From Saprospiraceae bacterium (GTDB lineage: Bacteria > Bacteroidota > Bacteroidia > Chitinophagales > Saprospiraceae), in assembly GCA_029252685.1 (NCBI GenBank), contig JAQXAY010000234.1, positions 1 through 48,999 on the forward strand: DNA of 48,999 nucleotides, written 5' to 3'. A program made the position numbers and the translations under genes. Numbering within the stretch: the stretch's first letter is position 1; each line of letters starts with the position of its first letter. This document shows positions 19,401 through 28,263 of the stretch, in pieces. The notes beneath the pieces are model-generated. The model was not told where the DNA came from. It searched no databases and saw nothing but the letters and a program-made list of their open reading frames with translations.

Positions 19401-22400
19401 TCAAGGAGGATTTACTTCAGATGTTAATATAGGTTGTGTGCCATTAACTGTTAATTTCCTAGATATTTCCAGCGCAAATACGACTTCATGGTTATGGACA
19501 TTTGAAGGAGGAACACCTGCTACTTCTTCAGATCAAAATCCAACAGTTGATTATAATAGCGTTGGTGTGTTTGATGTAACATTAGTTGCTACAAATGCCA
19601 ACGGTAGTGATACGGTGTCATTAGCAGATTATGTAATTGTCAATGATATTCCTGTGAGTGATTTTTCATTCACTATAACCGACCAAACAATAACATTAAC
19701 AAACCAATCTAATAACGCAGATACTTATCTATGGACCTTTGGTGATGGTAATTCAGATACGTCAACAGATGTTGTTTATGATTATGCTGCGGATGGTTTC
19801 TATACTTTAGTATTAGTAGCATCTAATAATTGTGGATCTGATACTTTAACACAAGAAATAGAAATAGCGACCTTGCCTGAAGCTGGTTTTACATCGGATA
19901 GTCAGGGAGCTTGTCTTCCTGTTGAAATTCAATTTACTGATGCTTCATCTGCGAATACAGACTCATGGTTATGGACCTTTGAAGGAGGGACACCAGCAAG
20001 TTCAACAGATCAGAATCCACTGATATCTTACGATACACAAGGCATTTATGATGTTCAGCTTATCGTAAGTAACGAACTTGGTTCTGACACACTACTTTTT
20101 GAAGATTATATAGAGACTTTCGCTTTACCTGTTCCGTCATTTACTGCTTCAGGTTCAGGACTTGATATAGACTTTACCAATAACAGTCAGTTTGCAGATA
20201 CTTACTTCTGGGATTTTGGTGACACAAACTCTAGTACAGAAACAGATCCTTCACACACCTATGGTGATATAGGTGCGTATGCAGTTACTTTATATGCTAT
20301 AAACAGTTGTGATACTGTTTCAATTACGGAGCTATTGAATGTAAATCTAGGTCCTCAGGCAATAATCAATTCAGATCTTACAGAGGGATGCCCTGATCTG
20401 ACTGTTGCATTTAACGATGGTGCATCTCCGGATGTGGAAACTTGGGAATGGACCTTTGAGGGAGGAGATCCTTCTTCATCTACAGCTCAGCAACCTACGG
20501 TAACTTATTCAGCTCCTGGTAGTTATGATGTACAACTTGTTGTTGGAAATACAGATGGCACAGATACACTATTTTTAGAAGATTACATAACGGTATTTGG
20601 GCTGCCAGAAGCCGGATTTACTACAGTGGTTAACAATGATGAGCTTTCATTTACCAATACTTCAGTAAATGCGGATACTTATGAATGGCAATTTGGAGAT
20701 GGAGCTATTTCAAATGAAACAGATCCTGTTTACACATATAGCACAGATGGTTCATACACTGTTCTTTTGATTGCAGAGGGGCCTTGTGGGATAGATTCTA
20801 TTAGTCAAGAGGTATTGATAGTTACTCCGCCAACTGCAGACTTTATTATATCAGCTGATTCAATATGTGAAGGTAGTTCTGTACTGTTCACAAATAACTC
20901 TTCTTCTAATTCTACCAGTTTCAATTGGTCATTTGAAGGAGGAACACCTTCTACCTCGACAGCAGAGAATCCGGAAGTATTCTATTCTGTTCCTGGGCAG
21001 TACGATGTTAGTTTGATTGTTGAAAATGCTGCTGGTCAGGACTCTATGATCATGACAGATGTAATAACTGTGAATCCAAATCCTGTAGCCCAGTTTTCTG
21101 CTTCTGTAAATGTGGCTACTCTAAGTACCACAAATACTTCTTTAAATGGACTTCAATATGAGTGGTATTTTGGTGACGGGGGAGAAAGTAATGTATTTGA
21201 ACCTCAGTATGATTATATAGAGGACGGCATTTATGAGATATTATTAATTGTATCTAATGCTTGTGGCGTTGATAGTTTTACGCAGGAAGTAGAGATTGTA
21301 TTACCTCCAACTGCTGCCTTTGAGGCGAATTCTACGAATGGATGTGCACCTTATGAGATTGAGTTTTCAAACCTTTCAACAGATAATGCAGATACGTACT
21401 CTTGGCTATTTGAGGGAGGAACACCATCCACTTCAACAACGGAGAATCCTGTAGTTATCTACAGTAATGAAGGGATATTTGATGTACAATTAATTGTTAG
21501 CAATGCAGTAGGATCTGATACACTTAACCTTGAAGATTATATAACAATTGGATTGGGGGTAGTTGCGGATTTTGAAGCTTCAGTGAATGGAACTGAGGTA
21601 AACTTTACGAATACTTCTAATAATGGTTTGACTTACTTCTGGGATTTTGGAGATAATCAGACTAGCAATGAGGAAAATCCTGTTCATACATATGGCTCAG
21701 ATGGCGTATATACAGTTACTCTAAGCGTTACTAATGACTGTGAATCCGTTGATATACAGCAAGAAGTAATAATCTCAGTAGGCGCACCAATAGCACTATT
21801 CGAATTTGATCAAGAATCTTTCTGTACTGGTTCTGATGTTGAATTCTTTAATCTGTCTTCAGCGAATACAGAATCCTATCAATGGACCTTCCCAGGTGGA
21901 CAGCCAAGTACTTCTACAGAGGAGAATCCTACTGTTATCTATCAAACTGCAGGCGTCTATTCTGCTACTTTGATAGCTTCTAATGCCAATGGTACAGGAA
22001 GTTATGAGTTAGTAGGAGAAATAATTGTATACGAAGCCCCTATTGCAGGTTTTGATCATACTGTTTCTGGTTTTACTGTAGATTTTATTAATAATTCTCA
22101 ATATGGAGTTTCTTACAGCTGGGATTTTGGAGATGGATCTGATCCATCAAATATAGATACTCCAAGTTATTTATATACTGAAATAGGCACTTATACTGTA
22201 AGTCTTACAGTTATGAATCCGTGTGACACTGCTGTCGTTGAAAACACAGTGGTTATTGATGAAACAGCACCTTCAGCCTTTTTTACTGCTGAGCCAACGA
22301 GTGGATGTGCTCCACTTGAGGTAGACTTTATTGACCTTTCTACAGACAATGTTACAGATTGGTTCTGGCAATTTGAAGGTGGCGTTCCAGAAACTTCAAC

Positions 22401-23028
22401 AGAAACAAATCCAAGTGTTGTTTATGAAAATATTGGAGAGTTTAATGTAACACTTACCGTTTCGAATGCTGTAGGATCAGATGTGATTCAGTTTAGCAAT
22501 TATATTGAGATTGGAAAAGGCCCTGAAGCTTTATTTTCTTATCAGAATGGAGCGCTAGGAGGTATACAATTCATTAATAATTCAAGTGATGTATCCAATT
22601 ACACCTGGAATTTTGGTGATGGTAATACAAGTAACGTTATTTCTCCGCTTCATTTTTATGAAGAAGCCGGTGTCTATGCTGTTGAACTTATTGCAACGAA
22701 TGAGTGTGGTAGCGATACAATGATCATCGAGCTTGAATATACACCAGTTTCAATTGATGAAATAGGGGAATTGGCAGCTTTAGATATTTACCCAAATCCA
22801 ACTAGTGGAAGCTTTGAGTTTAATCTTAGGCTTAAGGATCAGGCTGAGCATAAGCTTCAGGTTACACTTCTTGATCTTTTAGGAAGGGATCTGGAGGTTA
22901 AAACATACAAAGTATCTAATGGCACATTGAATGCTAGTTTTGATATTTCTGATCTACCAGCTGGTTTGTATTATTTAGAATTTGAATCTGAAGGAAAGAA
23001 AATTGTCGAAAGAATAATAAAGATCTAG
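16405..23028 (+). CDS. secreted reprolysin-like zinc metalloprotease with 19 PKD domains and type A T9SS signal
   Basis: A 2207-aa exported protease. I chose the ATG at 16405 because it begins a clean signal peptide (1-24, MLRRLICSTY... ending LLNAQ); an in-frame start at 16315 would add 30 residues before it. Residues 25-200 resemble a protease propeptide. The catalytic domain covers about 209-400, with the zinc site HEMGHNFSFNHD (348-359) and the Met-turn TIMAPS just after. The usual Gly of HExxHxxGxxHD is Ser here. One PKD domain follows (about 408-488), then a jelly-roll/MAM-like domain (492-676, FFYEGFESG to MYVDNIRM), then 18 PKD domains (679-2112). The last 80 residues are the type A T9SS sorting domain (IYPNPTSGSFEF, ending ERIIKI). 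It is likely released or anchored at the surface to degrade proteins. A terminator follows. Confidence 0.93.
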   Translation: MLRRLICSTYIILFFGCSMLLNAQSRAELPGDDKISQILNNQFKDYNVFQFDTKDLLDQRSNDQLGFFTQLSIGDTYDWALALEPNKIKADNYRLSIASDAGDIDGIINNGIYTFGGIVHGTDHEVRLTVMEDFLYGYVETGDDAVFIEPLNYFVDGAAKDLFVAYKASEIIKGAPLKCGVTEMQKRGKTIHQHNHSKKEDSHSRMPGNCFELEIAYANDFLMFQQFGSVAAVEAHVTGVLNNVQGNYDDEFSDEIQFLIVEIFVPTSAAADPFTSSTNSGTLLNDFTSWGPTGFSATHDLGALWSDRNFDGGTIGLAWVGVVCANFRYHILENFSTNANLLRVLHAHEMGHNFSFNHDSGGSNTIMAPSVNSATTWSTQSQNEFDAYIPNVDPPNGCLVFCPPPVPPVAIFSPNYNVVCPGSFVTLFDQSINSPTSWSWNIPGGIPSSSTEKSPTIQFNNVGTYTISLTATNANGSNTSNGVVTVLANGGTDIFFYEGFESGAGQFTVENPDGSDTWTNVTVQGTREGSKAMYVNNYDYNAQGEEDALISPVLDFTGRTNSELDIEYAYTRYNNNNKDSLKVYVSTNGGSTYTTIFANTENGNGNFGTVPQSTNEFVPSQESDWCFGTTFGPGCLNLDLSAYDGQSNVVIKIVNKNDWGNNMYVDNIRMTSSCVVQNPPVALFTAAPTSGCFPIVVFFNDQSTNSPSSWNWSFPGGTPASSSSQNPTVVYSTPGTYSVTLTAINAAGSDTETISGMIVVEGPPVASFTAVNNNGTVSFTNNSTGNNLSHQWTFGDGNGSASVNPTHTYADDGPYTVVLVVTSPCGVDVFEQTIFVESLPVAQFSALETDICAGEIVSFVDESTSNVISWDWSFPGGTPSSSSQENPQILYNTAGVFPVTLIVTSTLGNDTLVSNDFITVDPQPQAGFSSVISGFDVTLTNNSLDATSYNWSFGDGGTSTASDPTHTYASDGAYTIELIASNSCGSDTITEDIVISSLPQGGFTSDVNIGCVPLTVNFLDISSANTTSWLWTFEGGTPATSSDQNPTVDYNSVGVFDVTLVATNANGSDTVSLADYVIVNDIPVSDFSFTITDQTITLTNQSNNADTYLWTFGDGNSDTSTDVVYDYAADGFYTLVLVASNNCGSDTLTQEIEIATLPEAGFTSDSQGACLPVEIQFTDASSANTDSWLWTFEGGTPASSTDQNPLISYDTQGIYDVQLIVSNELGSDTLLFEDYIETFALPVPSFTASGSGLDIDFTNNSQFADTYFWDFGDTNSSTETDPSHTYGDIGAYAVTLYAINSCDTVSITELLNVNLGPQAIINSDLTEGCPDLTVAFNDGASPDVETWEWTFEGGDPSSSTAQQPTVTYSAPGSYDVQLVVGNTDGTDTLFLEDYITVFGLPEAGFTTVVNNDELSFTNTSVNADTYEWQFGDGAISNETDPVYTYSTDGSYTVLLIAEGPCGIDSISQEVLIVTPPTADFIISADSICEGSSVLFTNNSSSNSTSFNWSFEGGTPSTSTAENPEVFYSVPGQYDVSLIVENAAGQDSMIMTDVITVNPNPVAQFSASVNVATLSTTNTSLNGLQYEWYFGDGGESNVFEPQYDYIEDGIYEILLIVSNACGVDSFTQEVEIVLPPTAAFEANSTNGCAPYEIEFSNLSTDNADTYSWLFEGGTPSTSTTENPVVIYSNEGIFDVQLIVSNAVGSDTLNLEDYITIGLGVVADFEASVNGTEVNFTNTSNNGLTYFWDFGDNQTSNEENPVHTYGSDGVYTVTLSVTNDCESVDIQQEVIISVGAPIALFEFDQESFCTGSDVEFFNLSSANTESYQWTFPGGQPSTSTEENPTVIYQTAGVYSATLIASNANGTGSYELVGEIIVYEAPIAGFDHTVSGFTVDFINNSQYGVSYSWDFGDGSDPSNIDTPSYLYTEIGTYTVSLTVMNPCDTAVVENTVVIDETAPSAFFTAEPTSGCAPLEVDFIDLSTDNVTDWFWQFEGGVPETSTETNPSVVYENIGEFNVTLTVSNAVGSDVIQFSNYIEIGKGPEALFSYQNGALGGIQFINNSSDVSNYTWNFGDGNTSNVISPLHFYEEAGVYAVELIATNECGSDTMIIELEYTPVSIDEIGELAALDIYPNPTSGSFEFNLRLKDQAEHKLQVTLLDLLGRDLEVKTYKVSNGTLNASFDISDLPAGLYYLEFESEGKKIVERIIKI
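18439..22740 (+). repeat. array of nine two-domain PKD units
   Basis: Eighteen PKD domains alternate strictly between two types. Type B has a Cys near its start and the core W-x-F-(P/E)-GG-x-P followed by SSS/STS and NP. Type A lacks that Cys, opens with a short TxxNxS strand and has the core WxFGDG, and usually ends with a SPCG or NxCGSD strand. The unit is about 478 bases (about 159 residues). One isolated type B domain precedes the jelly-roll domain, making 19 in all. Confidence 0.88.
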
Positions 23029-23050
23029 AAACTGTATAAATCTAGTACAG

Positions 23051-23091
23051 AAAGTGGGCAAAAATCTTAGTTGAATTTTGCCCACTTTTTT
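23051..23091 (+). terminator. terminator of the metalloprotease gene
   Basis: AAAGTGGGCAAAAAT (23051-23065) pairs with ATTTTGCCCACTTT (from 23075), followed by a T tract to 23091. It begins 22 bases after the stop codon. Confidence 0.92.
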
Positions 23092-23672
23092 ATTGTGCAT
23101 CGGTTGAACTTCTAAGGTGATTCTGGGGAAAATTATTCTTCGATAGATTTGTATGGCCACATTCTTAACAGTAAAACTTAGGAGTATACAACTGGAATTT
23201 TAAAATCAAGTATAGATATTGCTCATTAATCTGCTGAATTATACTATTTGTAGTTCAAATCTGAAGGATATTGCTCGATTTATATTTTAATAAAAGTATA
23301 ACTAAAAGATAATGAGTTGTTTAGGTGGAAGGTCGAAATTAATTCATGAAATTTCGACCATTTTTATTTTTAATATTACTTTTTAGGCACTTTGTCAGCT
23401 GCAAATATTTAATTGATTTTAAGCTGTCATAAATATGCCAATTGATATTTAATCAAAATCTGGAATGAACAAAATATATATATTTATCATACTCAAATAA
23501 AAGTCTACCTAATATTCTATTCTAACAGGTTTTATCCTGGTTAAAAAGTTCAAATTGATAATTTAGACCTGGTACCCTTACCCGTAAATGGTCTCAACTT
23601 ATCCTCACCTTAAGACTATCGTAACTGTCAAGTAAGTGCTTGTTTTATGGGATTTTAAAAATTGTTGTGAGT
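23092..23672. other. gene-free gap with a second terminator-like hairpin
   Basis: About 580 bases without a convincing gene. TAGATTTG (23144-23151) matches the -7 consensus, and a perfect 9-bp hairpin GGTCGAAAT/ATTTCGACC (23331-23339 with 23351-23359) followed by ATTTTTATTTTT acts like an intrinsic terminator, so a transcript of about 210 bases is possible. The only reading frame at that place is 16 codons from 23153 and is probably chance. The rest, up to the next gene, is AT-rich leader in which no clear -7 element was found. Confidence 0.45.
23331..23371 (+). terminator. intrinsic terminator-like hairpin in a gene-free gap
   Basis: Perfect 9-bp stem GGTCGAAAT/ATTTCGACC, 11-base loop, T-rich tail. 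It lies 240 bases beyond the terminator of the metalloprotease gene, so it is unlikely to serve that gene. Confidence 0.65.
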
Positions 23673-26600
23673 ATGAGATTTAATTGCTTTAGGATTATTG
23701 CTATTGCCTTTTCGTTGATAGCAGTAAATGATCTTTCGGGACAGGATTGTTCTTGTGTGGATTGTCCAATAGATATATTTAATTTACAGACACATACTAG
23801 TACGATTGATGTGCAGGTGGCAGGTTCTAATGATCTTGGTGATTGCGGCCTAAATCAAGTATGCTTTACCATTGCCCATACCTGGGTTGGTGATTTATCC
23901 GTTTCCTTGGTTTCTCCTTCAGGGCTAAAGTATCTAGTCATGGCCGATGCAGAGAATATGCCTCCAAACGGTTGTGGAAATTCAGAAAATAATATTGATA
24001 TCTGTATAGAGACTGGAACAAGTAATCCAATCACGAATAATACGGAATATATCTGCAACGGTACTGGAGCTTTTTGTATGGAAGGCAATGGTTACACTGT
24101 TCCTTGCGGCGGTGTAACGGATCCATTTGATGGAGCTTTGCAAGCTCCAAATTGTGATCTTGCTGATTTCAATGTTCCAGGACATCCTGCAAATGGTCAA
24201 TGGACCTTAGTTATAAATGATATTTGTGATCTTAACATAGGGCAATTGATTGATTGGTCCATAAGTTTTGATTGTGGTACATCTTCATGTTTGGGTTGTG
24301 ATGCGGACGGAGGTGATCTTACTTTTTCTGATTTTCAGGCTTGTGTGGGGGCTGCTGAGCTCAATCTGGAATTAGACCCGGTATACATGGGTACTGCTCC
24401 TGACTCATTGTTGTTTGATTATACCTACTTGATTATAGATTCTGGTTTTATAGTGGAGGTTAGTTCCAATCCAGATTTACAAAGTTACGGAGCTGGAATC
24501 TATTCCGTGTGTGGAATCTCTTATGAGACTGGACAATTAGCTGCAGTAGAAGGTCTTGTAGGTACAGCTTATTCTTCAATTGGTGTAAATCTAGGGATTT
24601 GTTTTGATGGTTCAGCCAGCTGCCTAGGGATAGAGATATTTGACCCTATTCCAGCTTATACAGAACTTGTAGAGCTTTGTTTTGGTAATTGTCATACTGG
24701 TTTAGATGATATAGAATATTGTACTTCAGGATTGTATGTTGTCAACTATGAAAGCGTTGGGGGCTGTATATCATCGATGAGTATAGACCTGAATATTGAA
24801 GAAGAATTCATTAGTACGGAGCAATTTTTCGTTTGCGCTGGAGAGGAGGTTTTGTACAATAGTCAGTCTTATTCGGCAGGAACGTATACAATTTTGTTGA
24901 ATTCTACCTTGGGCTGTGATAGTACAGTAACACTCTCCGTAGAGGAGGTTCCCGTTGATGCTGTTATTACTTCGGATGCATTGAACTTTGATTGTACAAT
25001 AGATTTGATCAAGCTTTTTAGTTCGGGCTCAACTTTTGAGAACTTAAGGTGGCTTGATGATGCCGGAAACCTCTTAGGAAGCGAGGATAGTCTTTCAATA
25101 AATACTGCTGGAACATACTATCTGGAGGCCTCTTCTGTGGCATCTAATGGCACTTGTATGGATACAAGTATGATTATAGTAGATGATCTCGGAGAATTGC
25201 CTGAAGCACCTATTTTTACTTTATTTGAAACTGGTCTTTGTATCAATGAACAGATTACATTTTGTGTATTGTTAGATAGTAATGTTGATACCTATGAATG
25301 GGTTTTGCCAAGTGGGGCAGGTGTTATAGGCGATGATAGTAGTCAATGTATTGAAGTTCTCTTTTCTGAAATTTTATCTGGTGAGGATATTTGTGTGTCA
25401 GGTCTAAATGCATGTGGTCAGGGTGCGTCATCTTGTATAAGTTTAGATGTCGATGAAGAACCTCTTATTCTTAATGTTTTTGAAGATTGTGATCTAAGCA
25501 CAGAAAGTTTTGATCTTGAAATCGTAGTATCAGGAATAGGACTTTCCGTTGTTTCTAGCACTATCAATACATTTGATTTTGATGGGAGTACTTTTTCTGC
25601 TGAAAATTTAGCTGGAGGTCTTACCTATTTTATAGAATTTGAATCTGCGAATTGCGGGTTGATTTCTGTTTCTAATACGAATGATTGTATTTGTGGAAAT
25701 GCAGATCCTTTTTTGGTTGGAGGTTCGCCTGAAATTTGCATTGGTGAACCTATTGAATTCGATAATACTGGCCCTTTGAATAATAGTTTATATGCGACAG
25801 CCTATATTCTTCATTCTGATCCTTCAGATGCGCTGAACTCTATTTTGATGATTTCTGATTTACCCATTTTTGAATATGATGCAACTATAATACCTACGGG
25901 GGTACTATTATACGTTACAGGTGTAAGAGGAAAGCCATTACCTATATTTAATGATCCTTTTATTGATCTGGATGATCCTTGTCTTACTTTCAGTAATCAG
26001 TTGGTATTTGAGTATAAAGAGCCAGAACCAATAGTTGCAAATATACCTGATATCTGTATTGGAGACCCATTACAATTAAATGTTGAGGGAACTGGAGGAC
26101 CATTTATGGTCTATGTTAATGGATTTGGATACGACTTTTCAAGTACCGGTAATATTCTTTTATTGCCGAGCCTAACAGGTAATTATACATTAGAGTATTA
26201 TGAGGACGGAAATGGGTGTACTGTAGATATGAATATGAATCTATTGTATGAGGTTCATGTGCCTGGGGACATAGGATTGACTACTTCAGCTGCTGAATTG
26301 TGCAATTCAACATGGGATGGAGAAACTACAAGTGTAGATCTTTCTACATTTTTAACAAATAGTACACCAGGTTCATGGACTGATGTCTCGAATTCGGGTG
26401 CGCTTTTGGGTTCTATATTTGATGCCGATGGAATTGAGCCTGGTTTGTATACGGTTGAGTTTACCACTGATGAAATAGGATCATGTCCATCTGAATCTTT
26501 AAGTTTGACAGTTGAGGTTGTTGCATGTGCTTGCCCAGGGCTAGAATCGAATGCTTACACTATTTGTAATTCAGAAAATTATTTGGATTTGAGTCTGTTT

Positions 26601-28070
26601 GTTCCCGATGGATTAGAAGGAGGTGTTTGGAGTTTAGATTTATCTGGATCTGTTGGCTCTGTCCCGCTTATTGAATTTGGAACCTTAATTTTCGATGCAA
26701 CTGTCTCAGGAGATTTTTCTTTGTTTTATGATTATACAGATTTAGGGTTTTTAGGTTGTCCTGCAATGGATACTTTGTATTTGGAAATCAATTCCTTGGA
26801 ACTTGTGTCTTTGAGCGAAGAAAGAGTTGATATTTGTATTTCTGACCTGCCATTGAATTTAAGTGATTTCGAACCTCAGGATGTTCCTGGCTCATGGTCT
26901 TATATGGGCACACAGGATGTAGTCTTAAATGAGGATGTGATTGAACTTGCGGAGGTGGGAAGTCATATACTTTATTTTAATGCAGATGCTACTCAAGATT
27001 GTGCTATTGGAATGGATTCTCTTCAAGTTGTAGTTCTTGATGTTCCTCAGCGTTTGAATCCAGCTGACAAGTTTATTGAGAAATATTGTTATGAAAATGC
27101 AGTGCAAATAGGCAGCTCTGCTTTATGCTCACAATCTAATTATGAATTTTTGTGGCATACCATATCTGGTTCAGAATTAAGTGATATTTATGCATGTCAG
27201 CCATTAGTTACAGATGCAGGGGTCTATGAGTTGATTGTTTATGATATGAATACGAATTGTGAAACTGTAGATACGGTGTTTGTGTCAGAAGCTGAAGATG
27301 AGCCAGAATTTGACATCAATGTAGACCCTATTACATGTTTTGGGGACTCAGATGGTGAAATACAATTTAATTCCATCGACGTGACATACCAACCATATAC
27401 GATCTTTCTTAATGGTGAAATGGTAGATTATCTAAACCCTGTTGAGAACTTAGGTTCTGGTAGCTATGATTTACTAATGATTGATTCGGAGGGTTGTACG
27501 ATAGGAAAAACACTTTCTATTTCTGAGCCTAGTGAGATGGTTTTAAATTTATTGCCTTTTGATCCAATCGTACAGATTGGGACACAGGTATCCTTAGAAG
27601 CTCAAAGTAATTATCCTGATGTTGTCTTTAATTGGGAAACTATCTCGGGTAACTACAATGATTATGGACCACTTCTTGACCTTACCGTTTTCTTTAATCA
27701 AAATGTAAGCTTGGAAGCAATAAATAGCGCTGGTTGCGCACGCCAGCTCGAAATAGAGCTTGAAGCTTTAGATAAATACAAGGTTTTCGTTCCTAATATT
27801 TTTTCTCCAAATAACGATGGTATAAATGATGGGGTAACTATTTTTTCGGGTAGTGACATCAATATAATTCGCTCCTTCAGGATTTTTTCTAGATGGGGGG
27901 GATTGGTTTATGAAAACTATAATTTTTCTCCAAATGACCTTGATTTAGGTTGGAATGGTTTTGTTGATGGACAGAAAGCGGCGGAAGGGGATTATGTTTG
28001 GTATGCAGAGGTGGAAATTGAGACTGGAGAAAGCAGAATGTTTAAGGGAGATATTGCACTTATTCGTTAA
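23673..28070 (+). CDS. giant secreted P-domain protein 1, type B T9SS sorting domain (one PKD-like repeat)
   Basis: A 1465-aa surface or secreted protein, the shortest of four paralogues. The ATG at 23673 opens a signal peptide (MRFNCFRIIAIAFSLI..., cleavage near LSGQ); a TTG at 23640 in frame is less likely. Order of parts: CSCVDCP motif and proprotein-convertase P domain (26-207, HTWVGDLSVSLVSPSG), a conserved unnamed domain with IYSVCGISYE (210-330), two GCDS-type short repeats (330-430), one Cys-paired Ig-like domain (428-505), one PKD-like domain (506-596), a long Cys-containing region with CICG and CACP motifs, a SprB repeat (about 1211-1295, DPITCFGDSDGEI) and the type B T9SS domain (1368-1465, VPNIFSPNNDGIND and FSRWGGLVYEN). 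An adhesin or matrix role is inferred. No enzymatic residues were recognised. Confidence 0.9.
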   Translation: MRFNCFRIIAIAFSLIAVNDLSGQDCSCVDCPIDIFNLQTHTSTIDVQVAGSNDLGDCGLNQVCFTIAHTWVGDLSVSLVSPSGLKYLVMADAENMPPNGCGNSENNIDICIETGTSNPITNNTEYICNGTGAFCMEGNGYTVPCGGVTDPFDGALQAPNCDLADFNVPGHPANGQWTLVINDICDLNIGQLIDWSISFDCGTSSCLGCDADGGDLTFSDFQACVGAAELNLELDPVYMGTAPDSLLFDYTYLIIDSGFIVEVSSNPDLQSYGAGIYSVCGISYETGQLAAVEGLVGTAYSSIGVNLGICFDGSASCLGIEIFDPIPAYTELVELCFGNCHTGLDDIEYCTSGLYVVNYESVGGCISSMSIDLNIEEEFISTEQFFVCAGEEVLYNSQSYSAGTYTILLNSTLGCDSTVTLSVEEVPVDAVITSDALNFDCTIDLIKLFSSGSTFENLRWLDDAGNLLGSEDSLSINTAGTYYLEASSVASNGTCMDTSMIIVDDLGELPEAPIFTLFETGLCINEQITFCVLLDSNVDTYEWVLPSGAGVIGDDSSQCIEVLFSEILSGEDICVSGLNACGQGASSCISLDVDEEPLILNVFEDCDLSTESFDLEIVVSGIGLSVVSSTINTFDFDGSTFSAENLAGGLTYFIEFESANCGLISVSNTNDCICGNADPFLVGGSPEICIGEPIEFDNTGPLNNSLYATAYILHSDPSDALNSILMISDLPIFEYDATIIPTGVLLYVTGVRGKPLPIFNDPFIDLDDPCLTFSNQLVFEYKEPEPIVANIPDICIGDPLQLNVEGTGGPFMVYVNGFGYDFSSTGNILLLPSLTGNYTLEYYEDGNGCTVDMNMNLLYEVHVPGDIGLTTSAAELCNSTWDGETTSVDLSTFLTNSTPGSWTDVSNSGALLGSIFDADGIEPGLYTVEFTTDEIGSCPSESLSLTVEVVACACPGLESNAYTICNSENYLDLSLFVPDGLEGGVWSLDLSGSVGSVPLIEFGTLIFDATVSGDFSLFYDYTDLGFLGCPAMDTLYLEINSLELVSLSEERVDICISDLPLNLSDFEPQDVPGSWSYMGTQDVVLNEDVIELAEVGSHILYFNADATQDCAIGMDSLQVVVLDVPQRLNPADKFIEKYCYENAVQIGSSALCSQSNYEFLWHTISGSELSDIYACQPLVTDAGVYELIVYDMNTNCETVDTVFVSEAEDEPEFDINVDPITCFGDSDGEIQFNSIDVTYQPYTIFLNGEMVDYLNPVENLGSGSYDLLMIDSEGCTIGKTLSISEPSEMVLNLLPFDPIVQIGTQVSLEAQSNYPDVVFNWETISGNYNDYGPLLDLTVFFNQNVSLEAINSAGCARQLEIELEALDKYKVFVPNIFSPNNDGINDGVTIFSGSDINIIRSFRIFSRWGGLVYENYNFSPNDLDLGWNGFVDGQKAAEGDYVWYAEVEIETGESRMFKGDIALIR

Positions 28071-28263
28071 TTTGGGATTAATTTTTGATAAGTCGTTTTA
28101 ATGACATAAATTTATGATAATTAGGTGATTGTGAATATAATGTTGCTTTAAAATTATGTGTTTTTTTGACTTCTAATTTGCATTTAGAAGCTCAAAAATA
28201 ATGTAAATTAATAATTGACCTGTTAACACCAGGTTTTTGAAAACTATAGAACAACACCTACAC
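28071..28263 (+). other. gap between giant genes 1 and 2 with two weak hairpins
   Basis: No gene. CTTCTAA/TTAGAAG (28170-28176 with 28184-28190) is a perfect 7-bp hairpin but lacks a following T tract. ACCTG/CAGGT (28218-28222 with 28230-28234) is followed by five T (28234-28238) and could be a weak terminator or attenuator 25 bases before the next start. Unlike the other gaps in this locus there is no strong terminator, so genes 1 and 2 may be partly co-transcribed. Confidence 0.35.

Noticed and set aside
18439-22740. Regular repeats that might suggest a CRISPR array or DNA satellite
   Set aside because: The periodicity is at protein level (PKD domains); DNA copies are diverged and the reading frame is continuous.
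23640-23672. In-frame TTG start 33 bases before the start chosen for giant gene 1
   Set aside because: The following ATG at 23673 opens a standard signal peptide; the TTG would put ten hydrophobic residues in front of it. The same reasoning applies to TTG at 28237 and 41838 and ATG at 16315.
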